Positions 14,109 through 21,205 of a DNA stretch of 22,699 bases are shown piece by piece. A program made the position numbers and the translations under genes. Numbering within the stretch: the first letter of the stretch is position 1; every line of letters begins with the position of its first letter. The notes beneath the pieces were generated by a model that worked only from the letters and a program-made list of their open reading frames with translations, was not told where the DNA came from and did no database searches. Source of the stretch: Candidatus Pacearchaeota archaeon (lineage in GTDB: Archaea; Nanobdellota; Nanobdellia; Pacearchaeales; GW2011-AR1); NCBI GenBank assembly GCA_017608985.1, contig JAFCEV010000004.1, positions 1 to 22,699 of the forward strand. Reading direction: 5' to 3'.

Positions 14109-15221
14109 ATGGCTATAAAAGGATTTTTCAAAAGAGTCTTTACAGGGTTTCAGGAACATATCTCACTAGTTATAAAATTAATTTTAATTCTATCTATTCT
14201 AAATGCAATTCATAATCAATTCTGGCATATAATGTCCACGAATATTTTTCTGCTTATTCTCATATTCTTGCCACAGATTATAAAAAAATATGAAATAGAA
14301 ATTCCAAAATTTCTTGAATGGGCATTATTTATCTTTGTTATTTTCACTTTGTTTCTTGGAAAAATTGGAGGAATAGTAGCACCAATAGCGTTTGGAATTG
14401 CTATTGCTCTTATAGGCTTTATGATTTTAGCAATCCTTTACTCAAGTAACCAGATAAAAAAGAACTATTTTCTGATTATTCTCTTTTCTTTTAATTTTGC
14501 CGTTGCTTTTGGTGTTGCTCTGGAGCTCATAAAATACTATCTAAAAATTGCGTTAGGACAAACCATAACCATAGAAACTTACATATATACAATGAAAAAT
14601 TTGAGTTTTGTCATACTTGGTGCATTAATATCTGTATTAATCGGACTGTTATATATGAAAAGGTCTATAAAAGTTATAAGAAATATTGTTAATGTTTTTG
14701 TTAAATTAAACCCAAAATTATTGAAAAAAAGTGATGAAGAAGAAATTTCAGAACTGATATCAAAAGGAGAGGACGAAAAATCAGAATTTAAATCAACCCT
14801 AAGAACAAATTTGTACACAAATGAATTTGATAAAAATATAGAATATGCTGTTCTAAAAACAATAACTGCATTCCTCAATTCAGAAGGAGGAACTCTTCTT
14901 ATAGGAGTCTCAAACAAAGGAGAGATTCTTGGAATTGACAAAGACAGATTTGAGAATGAAGACAAATTCAGTTTGCATCTCACAAATATTATAAAAGAAA
15001 AAATAGGAAAAAAACATCTTCATTTAATCAATCTGCAGATAATGAAAGCCAAGAACAAAAAGATAATGAAGGTTGAATGCAAAAAAAGCAATAAGGCTGT
15101 ATTTTTAAAACCCACTCCAAAAGAAGAAGAATTTTATATAAGAACTGGCCCTTCAAACAATCAGCTTGTCGGAAGTGAATTAATTGAATATGTGGAAAAG
15201 AAGTTTGATAAAAGAAGTTAG
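14109..15221 (+). CDS. Six-helix membrane protein fused to an AlbA_2 (Schlafen-like) domain
   Basis: 370 residues. Hydrophobic segments lie at about 18-35, 41-58, 68-86, 88-112, 119-142 and 165-183. The region from FLEWALFIFVIFTLFLG to SFVILGALISVLIGLLYMK recalls YjdF/DUF2238-type membrane proteins, which is a tentative likeness. After a linker, residues 216-350 form an AlbA_2 domain: GEDEKSEFKSTLR at 220-232 (Glu226, Lys228), TAFLNSEGGTLLIGVSNKGEILGID at 253-277 in outline, and FYIRTGPSNNQL later. AlbA_2 domains bind nucleic acid and in Schlafen proteins are linked to RNA cleavage. Here the domain would face the cytoplasm at the membrane. Function is unknown. Confidence 0.75.
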   Translation: MAIKGFFKRVFTGFQEHISLVIKLILILSILNAIHNQFWHIMSTNIFLLILIFLPQIIKKYEIEIPKFLEWALFIFVIFTLFLGKIGGIVAPIAFGIAIALIGFMILAILYSSNQIKKNYFLIILFSFNFAVAFGVALELIKYYLKIALGQTITIETYIYTMKNLSFVILGALISVLIGLLYMKRSIKVIRNIVNVFVKLNPKLLKKSDEEEISELISKGEDEKSEFKSTLRTNLYTNEFDKNIEYAVLKTITAFLNSEGGTLLIGVSNKGEILGIDKDRFENEDKFSLHLTNIIKEKIGKKHLHLINLQIMKAKNKKIMKVECKKSNKAVFLKPTPKEEEFYIRTGPSNNQLVGSELIEYVEKKFDKRS

Positions 15222-15242
15222 AAAAAATTCCTCCGTCGAAGC

Positions 15243-15252
15243 CTTTATAAAT
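15243..15252 (+). promoter_or_regulatory. TATA-like box of the TBP gene
   Basis: CTTTATAAAT is centred about 32 bases before the TBP ATG, which gives a leader of about 6 bases. Confidence 0.45.
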
Positions 15253-15279
15253 GAATTTTTCTAATAATTTACTATTAAA

Positions 15280-15837
15280 ATGGCTACTACAAGCAACTAC
15301 AAGATTCAGAACATAGTTGCAACAACTTCCCTGGAAAAACCTGTTCCTTTGACAAAACTGGCAAGAACTCAGCCTAATACAGAATATAATCCAGAAACAT
15401 TTCCAGGACTTGTTTTAAGAATAAAAGAGCCAAAATCAGCTGTTTTGGTTTTTTCGTCTGGAAATCTCGTATGCACAGGAACAAAATCAGTTGCTCAAGT
15501 TAGGCAGGTTATCCAAGCCGTCATAAGGCAATTAAAAAAAATAAATGTGAATATAACCATAAAACCAAAGATAACTGTCCAGAATATTGTTGCTTCTGGA
15601 ACAATTGATTTAAAGCTTAATCTTAATTTTCTTGCACTGGAAATGGAAAATACAGAATACGAGCCAGAACAATTTCCAGGACTTGTATATAAACTAATAG
15701 AACCAAATGCTACTTTCCTTCTATTCAGCAATGGAAAACTTGTCTGCACAGGCACAAAAAACAAACAGCAGCTCGAAGACAGCATGAACCAGCTTTTAAA
15801 AAATGTGAAATCTGCCCTGAAAGAATATAATAAATAA
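15280..15837 (+). CDS. tbp: TATA-box-binding protein
   Basis: 185 residues made of two direct repeats forming the DNA-binding saddle. Repeat one has IQNIVATTSL, YNPETFPGLVLRIKEPKSAVLVFSSGNLVCTGTKS (in outline) and repeat two has VQNIVASGTI, YEPEQFPGLVYKL, TFLLFSNGKLVCTGTK. The paired FPGL and GxLVCTGTK motifs are diagnostic. TBP recognises the box found upstream of most genes in this window and recruits TFB and RNA polymerase. It carries neither a long N-terminal extension nor an acidic tail. It stands alone between two promoters, next to MCM. Confidence 0.98.
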   Translation: MATTSNYKIQNIVATTSLEKPVPLTKLARTQPNTEYNPETFPGLVLRIKEPKSAVLVFSSGNLVCTGTKSVAQVRQVIQAVIRQLKKINVNITIKPKITVQNIVASGTIDLKLNLNFLALEMENTEYEPEQFPGLVYKLIEPNATFLLFSNGKLVCTGTKNKQQLEDSMNQLLKNVKSALKEYNK

Positions 15838-15896
15838 TTCACCACCACAAAATAATAATCCTTAAATTCTAAAACTACTCAATAATATATATAAAT

Positions 15897-15906
15897 CTAT
15901 AAAAAC
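15897..15906 (+). promoter_or_regulatory. TATA-like box of the MCM gene
   Basis: CTATAAAAAC is centred about 25 bases before the ATG at 15927. Confidence 0.5.
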
Positions 15907-15926
15907 TCTCGCAATATTTTCTAATT

Positions 15927-17969
15927 ATGGAAGAAGAGGGAAAATCTAAAGAGGAATTATCAAAATCAAAAAATGAAGAATTATTAGTTGAAGCTAAGAG
16001 TTTCTTTGATTTTTATAAAAAAGAACTCGGAGAATCCATAAGAAAAGGAAAGAACGTAATTTATGTTGATTTTATCAAATTAACTGAATTCTCTAATATT
16101 CTCTCTGATGAGATATTAACAAATCCTGAAGAAACTCTGAGATTATTTGAACTAGCAGTTGAAGAATTGGGGCTTGTAAAAGACATAAGAATCAGATTAA
16201 CTAATCTTCCAAAAAGCCAGGAAATAAAAATAAGAAATATCCGTTCAAAGCATCTGAACGAAATGATAGTTGTAGAAGGAATTATAAGACAAGCTTCAGA
16301 TGTGCGTCCTCAAGTTGTAAATGCAAAATTTGAATGTCCTAGCTGTGGAACAATTATCTCTGTGCTCCAAATAGAAAAGAAATTCAGAGAACCCACAAGA
16401 TGCTCCTGCGGAAGAAGAGGAGGATTTCGATTAATTAGCAAGGAGATGGTAGATACACAAAGAGTAGTAATAGAAGAGTCCCCTGAATCTTTGTCAGGAG
16501 GAGAACAGCCAAAAAGAATAAACATTTTCCTGAAAGAAGATTTGGTTGAACCGAGAATGGAAGAAAAAACAACACCTGGTAGCAGAGCAAAAATTATAGG
16601 AATATTAAAAGAAGTCCCTGTTCCTCTAAAAGCAGGTGGACTTTCTACGAGATTTGAACTTGCAATAGAAGCAAATAATATAATTCCTTTAGAAGAAACC
16701 TTTGAAGAATTAGACATAAATGAAGAGGATGAAAAACAGATTCTCGAACTTTCACAAGACCCGCGAATATTTGAAAATCTCTCAAAGAGCATTATTCCAA
16801 GTGTCTGGGGTTATGAAGAAATAAAAAAAGCCCTTGTTCTTCAGTTATTTAGTGGTGTGCGGAAAATTCATAAAGATGGACAGATAAGCAGAGGAGATAT
16901 ACATATTCTTCTAATAGGAGATCCTGGAGTCGCGAAATCTGTGACTTTGGGGTTCATGGCAAAGATTGCCCCAAAAGGAAGATATGTGGTTGGAAAATCA
17001 GCATCAGGAGCAGGACTAACAGCAACAGTAGTAAGAGACGAATACCTTAGAGGATGGAGTCTCGAGGCAGGAGCCATGGTTCTTTCAAATAAAGGGCTTG
17101 TCTGTATAGATGAATTAGAAAAAATGGATCCGCAAGATAGAAGTGCCATGCATGAGGCAATGGAACAGCAAACAGTCACAATCAGCAAAGCTAATGTGCA
17201 GTCCACACTTCGAGCAGAGACATCTGTATTAGCGGCTGCAAATCCCAAATTCGGAAGATTTGACCCTTATCAATCAATTGCCCAACAAATAGATATCCCA
17301 CCTACTTTAATAAATAGATTTGATGTTATCTTCACTTTAAGAGACCTTCCTGACAAAGCAAAAGATGAAAAAATAGCCACACATGTGCTCTTAGAGCATT
17401 TGAAAAAAGGAGAAGAAATGAGCATTTCAAAAGAACTGTTCAGGAAATATATAGCTTATGCAAAGCAGAGAATTTCTCCGCAACTAACAGACGAGGCAGT
17501 AGAAGAATTAAGAAAATTCTATGTTGAACTAAGAAATAAACCTGTATCTTCAGAATCTGCAGTAAGACCTATTCCCATTTCAGCAAGGCAATTACAAGCA
17601 TTAATAAGGATGTCAGAGGCGTCAGCAAAATTGAGACTGAGTAAGGAAGTTACAAAAAAAGATGCTAAAGAAGCAATAGAACTAATGAAGTACTATCTAA
17701 TGCAGGTAGGATATGATTATGAATCAAAAACTTTGGATATAGACAAAATTTATACAGGAATGACCAGTTCAAAAAGAAATAAAGTTATGCTAGTAAGAGA
17801 AACTATCACGCAACTCAGAGAAAGGCTCGGAGAATTGATACCAATTGATGAAATAGAAAAGGAACTTGAAAATAAATTCACCAAAGATGAAATTGAATAT
17901 GCAATAAATGAACTAATAAAAAATAGCGTGATTTACCAACCAAGACAAGGATATGTTCAGAAATTGTAA
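15927..17969 (+). CDS. mcm: Replicative DNA helicase MCM
   Basis: 680 residues; forms the hexameric ring that unwinds DNA at the fork. The N-terminal domain holds a zinc site with Cys137, Cys140, Cys159 and Cys161. The AAA+ core has Walker A GDPGVAKS at 331-338, Walker B LVCIDE at 391-396, sensor 1 AANP at 437-440 and the arginine finger motif NRFD (Arg464). A winged-helix tail follows (from about 600, MLVRETITQLRERLGELIPIDEI in pieces). No intein interrupts the Walker A region, a common MCM intein site. The RPA-like gene follows, after its own promoter. Confidence 0.98.
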   Translation: MEEEGKSKEELSKSKNEELLVEAKSFFDFYKKELGESIRKGKNVIYVDFIKLTEFSNILSDEILTNPEETLRLFELAVEELGLVKDIRIRLTNLPKSQEIKIRNIRSKHLNEMIVVEGIIRQASDVRPQVVNAKFECPSCGTIISVLQIEKKFREPTRCSCGRRGGFRLISKEMVDTQRVVIEESPESLSGGEQPKRINIFLKEDLVEPRMEEKTTPGSRAKIIGILKEVPVPLKAGGLSTRFELAIEANNIIPLEETFEELDINEEDEKQILELSQDPRIFENLSKSIIPSVWGYEEIKKALVLQLFSGVRKIHKDGQISRGDIHILLIGDPGVAKSVTLGFMAKIAPKGRYVVGKSASGAGLTATVVRDEYLRGWSLEAGAMVLSNKGLVCIDELEKMDPQDRSAMHEAMEQQTVTISKANVQSTLRAETSVLAAANPKFGRFDPYQSIAQQIDIPPTLINRFDVIFTLRDLPDKAKDEKIATHVLLEHLKKGEEMSISKELFRKYIAYAKQRISPQLTDEAVEELRKFYVELRNKPVSSESAVRPIPISARQLQALIRMSEASAKLRLSKEVTKKDAKEAIELMKYYLMQVGYDYESKTLDIDKIYTGMTSSKRNKVMLVRETITQLRERLGELIPIDEIEKELENKFTKDEIEYAINELIKNSVIYQPRQGYVQKL

Positions 17970-18017
17970 AAATGGAAAAATAATTTAGAAGAGAGTATAA
18001 ATGATTTTACAATAAAA

Positions 18018-18028
18018 CTTTATAAACA
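18018..18028 (+). promoter_or_regulatory. TATA-like box of the RPA-like gene
   Basis: ACTTTATAAAC is centred about 56 bases before the ATG at 18079, so a leader of about 30 bases is expected, one of the few leadered transcripts here. Confidence 0.45.
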
Positions 18029-18078
18029 CTTTAGAATTTTTTAAAGAGTAGGCAAGGTAATTCCACAACATTAGGATC

Positions 18079-18702
18079 ATGGCAGAAGAACAATTCAAAA
18101 GAAACATAGCATTTAAATTAAGAATAGAGGATATTTTAATGGGAAAACCTATAGATGATGGAGAAAGATTCTCCTTTTTAGAATTAGGAGACAAAAAAAT
18201 AGTCAGAGTAAATGTGATAGGAAATATTGTTGACAAATTTGAAAGCGAAGGAGAGAAAAAATTTTCTGTTCTAAAATTAGATGATGGCTCTGGTCAAATA
18301 AACCTAAGAGTCTTTGCAGATGATGTAGAAAAATTCAGAGATATAAATCAGGGGCAGACTGTTCTTATAATTGGACTTTTAAGACAATTTAATGATGAAA
18401 TCTACATAACTCCAGAAATTATAAGAGAACTTGACCCAAAATATCTGCTTGTTAGAAAACTTGAGATTGAAAAAAACAAGATTCAGAAAGAGCCTATTGC
18501 AAGAGAGCAAATTATCGCAGTAAAAGACAAAATTCTCGGAGCAATAAAAAGTGCAGAGGATCAAGGCGGGATTGAAATAGATAAAATAATTATGAGCTTA
18601 AAAGATATTTCACCTGTCATAATCAATCAAGAAATTCAAAAACTCCTTGAAGAAGGAATTGTATTTGAACCCCGTCCTGGTAAGGTGAGGTATTTGGGGT
18701 AA
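18079..18702 (+). CDS. Single-stranded DNA-binding OB-fold protein, RPA-like
   Basis: 207 residues. One OB fold spans about 38-110 (VRVNVIGNIVDKFESEGEKKFSVLKLDDGSGQINLRVF in outline, then GQTVLIIGLLRQFNDEIYITPE). A C-terminal winged helix follows (about 143-207, DKIIMSLKDISPVIINQEIQKLLEEG, then FEPRPGKVRYLG). OB followed by winged helix is the RPA32-like layout. It should bind single-stranded DNA in replication or repair, which fits its place directly after MCM. No zinc finger is visible, unlike euryarchaeal RPA41. No partner RPA subunit is in the window. Confidence 0.82.
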   Translation: MAEEQFKRNIAFKLRIEDILMGKPIDDGERFSFLELGDKKIVRVNVIGNIVDKFESEGEKKFSVLKLDDGSGQINLRVFADDVEKFRDINQGQTVLIIGLLRQFNDEIYITPEIIRELDPKYLLVRKLEIEKNKIQKEPIAREQIIAVKDKILGAIKSAEDQGGIEIDKIIMSLKDISPVIINQEIQKLLEEGIVFEPRPGKVRYLG

Positions 18703-18728
18703 TTATCTTGAATAATCTGTTTGAAGAG

Positions 18729-18926
18729 TTACCTCTCCATCAAATTTTTTTCATATTTTTCTGCAAAAGCAATAACTTTTTTTGTATATTTTGGAATGTC
18801 TGATTCTGGAATAGACAAGATTATTTTATTAGCAGGAAAATTAATATGCAAAAAATAATCAACTTGCCCCTGTTCTTTTAAATTGAGGTTGAAGTATCCA
18901 TATAGAAATCCAGGATTTATAAAAAT
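18729..18926 (-). pseudogene. Possible gene remnant between RPA-like gene and aIF2beta
   Basis: A 66-codon open stretch on the minus strand that reads like protein (NPGFLYGYFNLNLKEQGQV, then LSIPESDIPKYTKKVIAFAEKYEKN) and ends in TAA at 18731-18729. It has no ATG in frame. The only nearby ATG (18901-18899), about 20-30 bases after TATA-like sequences on that strand, is in another frame and stops after 7 codons, so a frameshift near 18880 would be needed. The family is not recognised. It could also be chance. Confidence 0.3.
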
Positions 18927-18935
18927 TTATATACT
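18926..18935 (+). promoter_or_regulatory. TATA-like box of aIF2beta
   Basis: TTTATATACT is centred about 25 bases before the aIF2beta ATG at 18955. Confidence 0.45.
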
Positions 18936-18954
18936 CTGTTTTCAGACTTTAAAC

Positions 18955-19365
18955 ATGACAGATTACGAAAAACTCCTTGAAGAAGCGCATAAAAAAATAA
19001 AAAAGATAGAAGGAAACGGAGAAAGATTTGAAATTCCAAAAATAAAAGGGCATTTTGAAGGAAAAAAAACAATTCTTACGAATTTTTTGCAGATTGCCTC
19101 TTATCTAAGAAGAAAACCAGAGCATTTCCAAAAATTCCTGCTAAAAGAACTGGCAACTTCAGGAAATATAGAAGGAGATAGGCTGATTCTAAACAACAAA
19201 ATCCCAAGTGCAAAGATTAATGTAAAAATAGAAGAATATGTCAAAGAATTTGTATTATGTAAGGAATGTAAAAAACCAGATACAGAATTAATCAAAGAAG
19301 ACAGACTGACTTTTGTTCATTGTCTGGCATGCGGAGCAAAACATTCTGTAAGAGGAAAAATCTAA
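18955..19365 (+). CDS. Translation initiation factor aIF2 beta subunit
   Basis: 136 residues. aIF2 delivers initiator tRNA to the small ribosomal subunit. After an N-terminal helix (MTDYEKLLEEAHKKI), the central alpha-beta domain includes KTILTNFLQIASYLRRKPEHF at 38-58 and KELATSGNIEGDRLIL at 64-79. The C-terminal zinc ribbon has Cys102, Cys105, Cys123 and Cys126 (CKEC and CLAC). The ATG at 18955 is preferred over an upstream start at 18883 because the family begins here and a TATA-like box lies about 25 bases ahead. Confidence 0.96.
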   Translation: MTDYEKLLEEAHKKIKKIEGNGERFEIPKIKGHFEGKKTILTNFLQIASYLRRKPEHFQKFLLKELATSGNIEGDRLILNNKIPSAKINVKIEEYVKEFVLCKECKKPDTELIKEDRLTFVHCLACGAKHSVRGKI

Positions 19366-19411
19366 TTTCAGAAGATTTAAAAAATAAAAATACTTTAAAT
19401 AGAAAATAAAC

Positions 19412-19417
19412 GGAGGT
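19412..19417 (+). promoter_or_regulatory. Canonical Shine-Dalgarno site of the DUF5679-like gene
   Basis: GGAGGT lies 5 bases before the ATG at 19423. It is the only full-strength site before a start codon that I found in the window and marks this gene as leadered. Confidence 0.75.
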
Positions 19418-19422
19418 TAAAA

Positions 19423-19614
19423 ATGGTGGAAGGGAGATGTATGAAGTGTGGAACGCAGAGAGAAATGGAAAATCCAAAGATTGTTCAGACTGCAAGAGGA
19501 GGATACATGGCTAAAGGAAAATGTATTAAATGCGGAACAAATATGTGCGCTATACTATCCAAAGATAAAGCAGAAAAAGCAATCTCATCCGGAGAAGCAA
19601 CAAAATCTTTTTAA
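19423..19614 (+). CDS. Small zinc-ribbon protein, DUF5679-like
   Basis: 63 residues. Two knuckles, CMKC at 6-9 and CIKC at 34-37, plus Cys42, with the conserved middle MENPKIVQTARGGYMAKGKC in outline, match DUF5679. The function of the family is unknown; the fold suggests nucleic acid or protein binding. The ATG is fixed by a GGAGGT site. An overlapping frame in another phase (19448-19648) is a shadow. It lies between two translation-related genes. Confidence 0.85.
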   Translation: MVEGRCMKCGTQREMENPKIVQTARGGYMAKGKCIKCGTNMCAILSKDKAEKAISSGEATKSF

Positions 19615-19637
19615 TAAATTTATTTTATTTTTATATA

Positions 19638-19934
19638 ATGTTAATTAGAATTATCAAATCTTATAGAGATATTGTCACAGTTTGTGATTCTGAATTAATA
19701 GGGAAAAAATTTGAAGAGAACAAATTCCGATTAGATGTCAAGGAAAATTTTTTCAAAGGTGATAAAACAGATGAAGAAAAGGCAATAGAAATCATGAAAA
19801 ATATGTCAGGTGAAGATGCAACTTTTAACATTGTCGGGGAAAAATCAGTCAATACAGCATTAAAAGCAGGAATTATCACAAAGGATGGAATAAAAAAAAT
19901 ACAGGGAGTTCCGTTTGCACTTGTATTACTTTAA
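19638..19934 (+). CDS. DUF424 domain protein
   Basis: 98 residues: MLIRIIKSYRDIVTVCDSELIGKKFEE, FRLDVKENFFKG near 31-42, NIVGEKSVNTALKAGII near 64-80, ending IQGVPFALVLL. This pattern (GKxFEE, FxVxExFYKG, NIVGxxSVxxAxxxGII, IxGVPHAQ) is that of DUF424, a conserved archaeal family usually found beside translation initiation genes. Here it sits between aIF2beta and aIF1A. The biochemical role is not known; an RNA-related role is inferred only from its neighbours. Confidence 0.87.
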   Translation: MLIRIIKSYRDIVTVCDSELIGKKFEENKFRLDVKENFFKGDKTDEEKAIEIMKNMSGEDATFNIVGEKSVNTALKAGIITKDGIKKIQGVPFALVLL

Positions 19935-20045
19935 CTGAAAATTATATTTTTCCTTAAAGAACTTAATTAATTCACCAATCCCTTTGAGATTCATAATTAA
20001 AACATCTAGATATTCTTTACAAAATTTTATCCATTAAACTATATA

Positions 20046-20055
20046 TTTATAAAAC
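20046..20055 (+). promoter_or_regulatory. TATA-like box of aIF1A
   Basis: TTTATAAAAC is centred about 25 bases before the aIF1A ATG at 20075. Confidence 0.5.
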
Positions 20056-20074
20056 ATTATCATCTTCAATAAAC

Positions 20075-20386
20075 ATGGAAAAAAATCAAGAAGAGCAGAA
20101 AATTCAAAGAGCAAAACTTCCAAGAGGAAGAGAAATAATGGGAATTATAGAACAACGGCTCGGCGGAAATAAAATGAGTGTTAATTGCCTTGATGGAAAA
20201 ACAAGAAACTGCAGGGTTCCAGGAAGACTAAAAAGAAAATTATGGTTGCGTCCAGATGATGTTGTAATAATTGAACCTTGGGAATTAGACAACAACAAGG
20301 GAGATGTAATATTCAAATACAACAAAAGCCAAATTGCATGGTTAAAAAAGAACAATTATTTGAAAACAGAAAAAGTTGAGTTTTAA
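20075..20386 (+). CDS. Translation initiation factor aIF1A
   Basis: 103 residues forming an S1-like OB fold: KLPRGREIMGIIEQRLGGNKM at 14-34 in outline, VNCLDGKTRNCRVPGRLKRKLWLRPDD, then VVIIEPW and KGDVIFKYNKSQIAWLKKN. These are aIF1A/IF1 hallmarks. The factor binds the ribosomal A site during initiation. The KH-domain gene starts 4 bases after the stop, so they form one operon. In many archaea the order is aIF1A, Rio1 kinase, KH protein; Rio1 is missing here. Confidence 0.97.
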   Translation: MEKNQEEQKIQRAKLPRGREIMGIIEQRLGGNKMSVNCLDGKTRNCRVPGRLKRKLWLRPDDVVIIEPWELDNNKGDVIFKYNKSQIAWLKKNNYLKTEKVEF

Positions 20387-20390
20387 AAGA

Positions 20391-20897
20391 ATGAAAACAA
20401 TTTTCTCAGAAAAACTGCCAAGAATTCTTAAAAACAAAAAAAGATTGGAAAAAAAATTAAATATAAAAATAACTAACAGAGGAAAAGAAGTTCATATAAG
20501 TGGACAGCCAGAAGATGAATATCTTGCAGAAAAAGTAATTGATGCTCTGAATTTTGGTTTTCCTTTTTCTTCTGCTATTTCAATAAAAGAAGAGAATTTG
20601 GAATTTGAAATATTAAATATAAAAGATTATACTACAAGAAAGGATTTAGAAAGAATAAGGGCAAGGATTATTGGAAAAAATGGAAAAACTTTGAAAACCC
20701 TATGTCAATTAACCAAATGTAACTTTGAGATAAAAGATAATCAAGTAGGAATAATAGGGCCTCCAGAATGCATTGAAAATGCACAGGAATCAGTTATCTC
20801 CCTTATTAAAGGTTCAAAACAAGCAAATGTTTATGCTTATCTGGAAAAACATCAGCCAAAACCTGTTCTGGATTTGGGACTGAAAGATGCTTTGTAA
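20391..20897 (+). CDS. KH-domain protein, Dim2/Pno1-like
   Basis: 168 residues with two KH domains. The first is divergent (about 1-70, KLNIKITNRGKEVHISGQPEDEYLAEKVIDAL in outline). The second contains the RIIGKNGKTLKTL GxxG-type loop near 93-105 and VGIIGPPECIENAQESVISLI. It ends ANVYAYLEKHQPK, as in archaeal Dim2p homologs. Dim2 binds the 3' end of 16S rRNA during small-subunit maturation and can bind aIF2alpha. The ATG at 20391 is preferred over TTG at 20376, which would overlap aIF1A. The stop codon (20895-20897) lies inside one arm of a 22-bp inverted repeat. Confidence 0.88.
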   Translation: MKTIFSEKLPRILKNKKRLEKKLNIKITNRGKEVHISGQPEDEYLAEKVIDALNFGFPFSSAISIKEENLEFEILNIKDYTTRKDLERIRARIIGKNGKTLKTLCQLTKCNFEIKDNQVGIIGPPECIENAQESVISLIKGSKQANVYAYLEKHQPKPVLDLGLKDAL

Positions 20898-20913
20898 CAT
20901 AAGCGGGAGTTAT
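20892..20913 (+). repeat. Left arm of a perfect 22-bp inverted repeat
   Basis: Starts TTGTAACATAAGCGGG and runs into GTTAT. Its exact reverse complement lies at 22494-22515. This arm overlaps the last bases and stop of the KH gene. Confidence 0.9.
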
Positions 20914-21203
20914 TTGACTCAAAAAAATTAATTCTTTTTCTTTCTTGGTTTGTTCCAATATGGGCTTTTACAACTAGGGCAAATCCTGTACTTATAATTA
21001 CTTTTCTACCCTCTCTTAAATCTCTAGCAAAACTCTTTCCATCATGATGATATAACCACATTCTTTGAAGATCGTCTTTTTTTTAAATTCCCTAGTGAAA
21101 AATTAATCTTTTCAAACTCTAAAGGATTATAACCAAATTACTTCATAAGAGAATTATAATATTTTTTATCGAAGACTACTCTTATTTCCATCTTTTTTGC
21201 CAT
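20914..21203 (-). pseudogene. Broken gene downstream of TyrRS
   Basis: An ATG at 21203 lies 2 bases after the TyrRS stop and opens MAKKMEIRVVFDKKYYNSLMK, which ends at an in-frame TAA (21140-21138). The same frame continues FGYNPLEFEKINFSLGNLKK to a run of eight A (minus strand, 21084-21077). With one A fewer the reading would pass smoothly into DDLQRMWLYHHDGK and then ARDLREGRKVIISTGFALVVKAHIG. So one stop and one homopolymer frameshift separate a once continuous coding sequence. It then runs into the inverted repeat, where it loses its end. The family is not recognised; AHIG recalls a class I synthetase HIGH motif, but this is weak. Confidence 0.6.
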
Positions 21204-21205
21204 TT

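Noticed and set aside
16920..16945. Possible intein in MCM Walker A region
   Set aside because: GDPGVAKSVTLGF reads through without interruption.
18883..18954. Upstream extension of aIF2beta
   Set aside because: It covers the TATA-like box and has no family similarity; the family start is the ATG at 18955.
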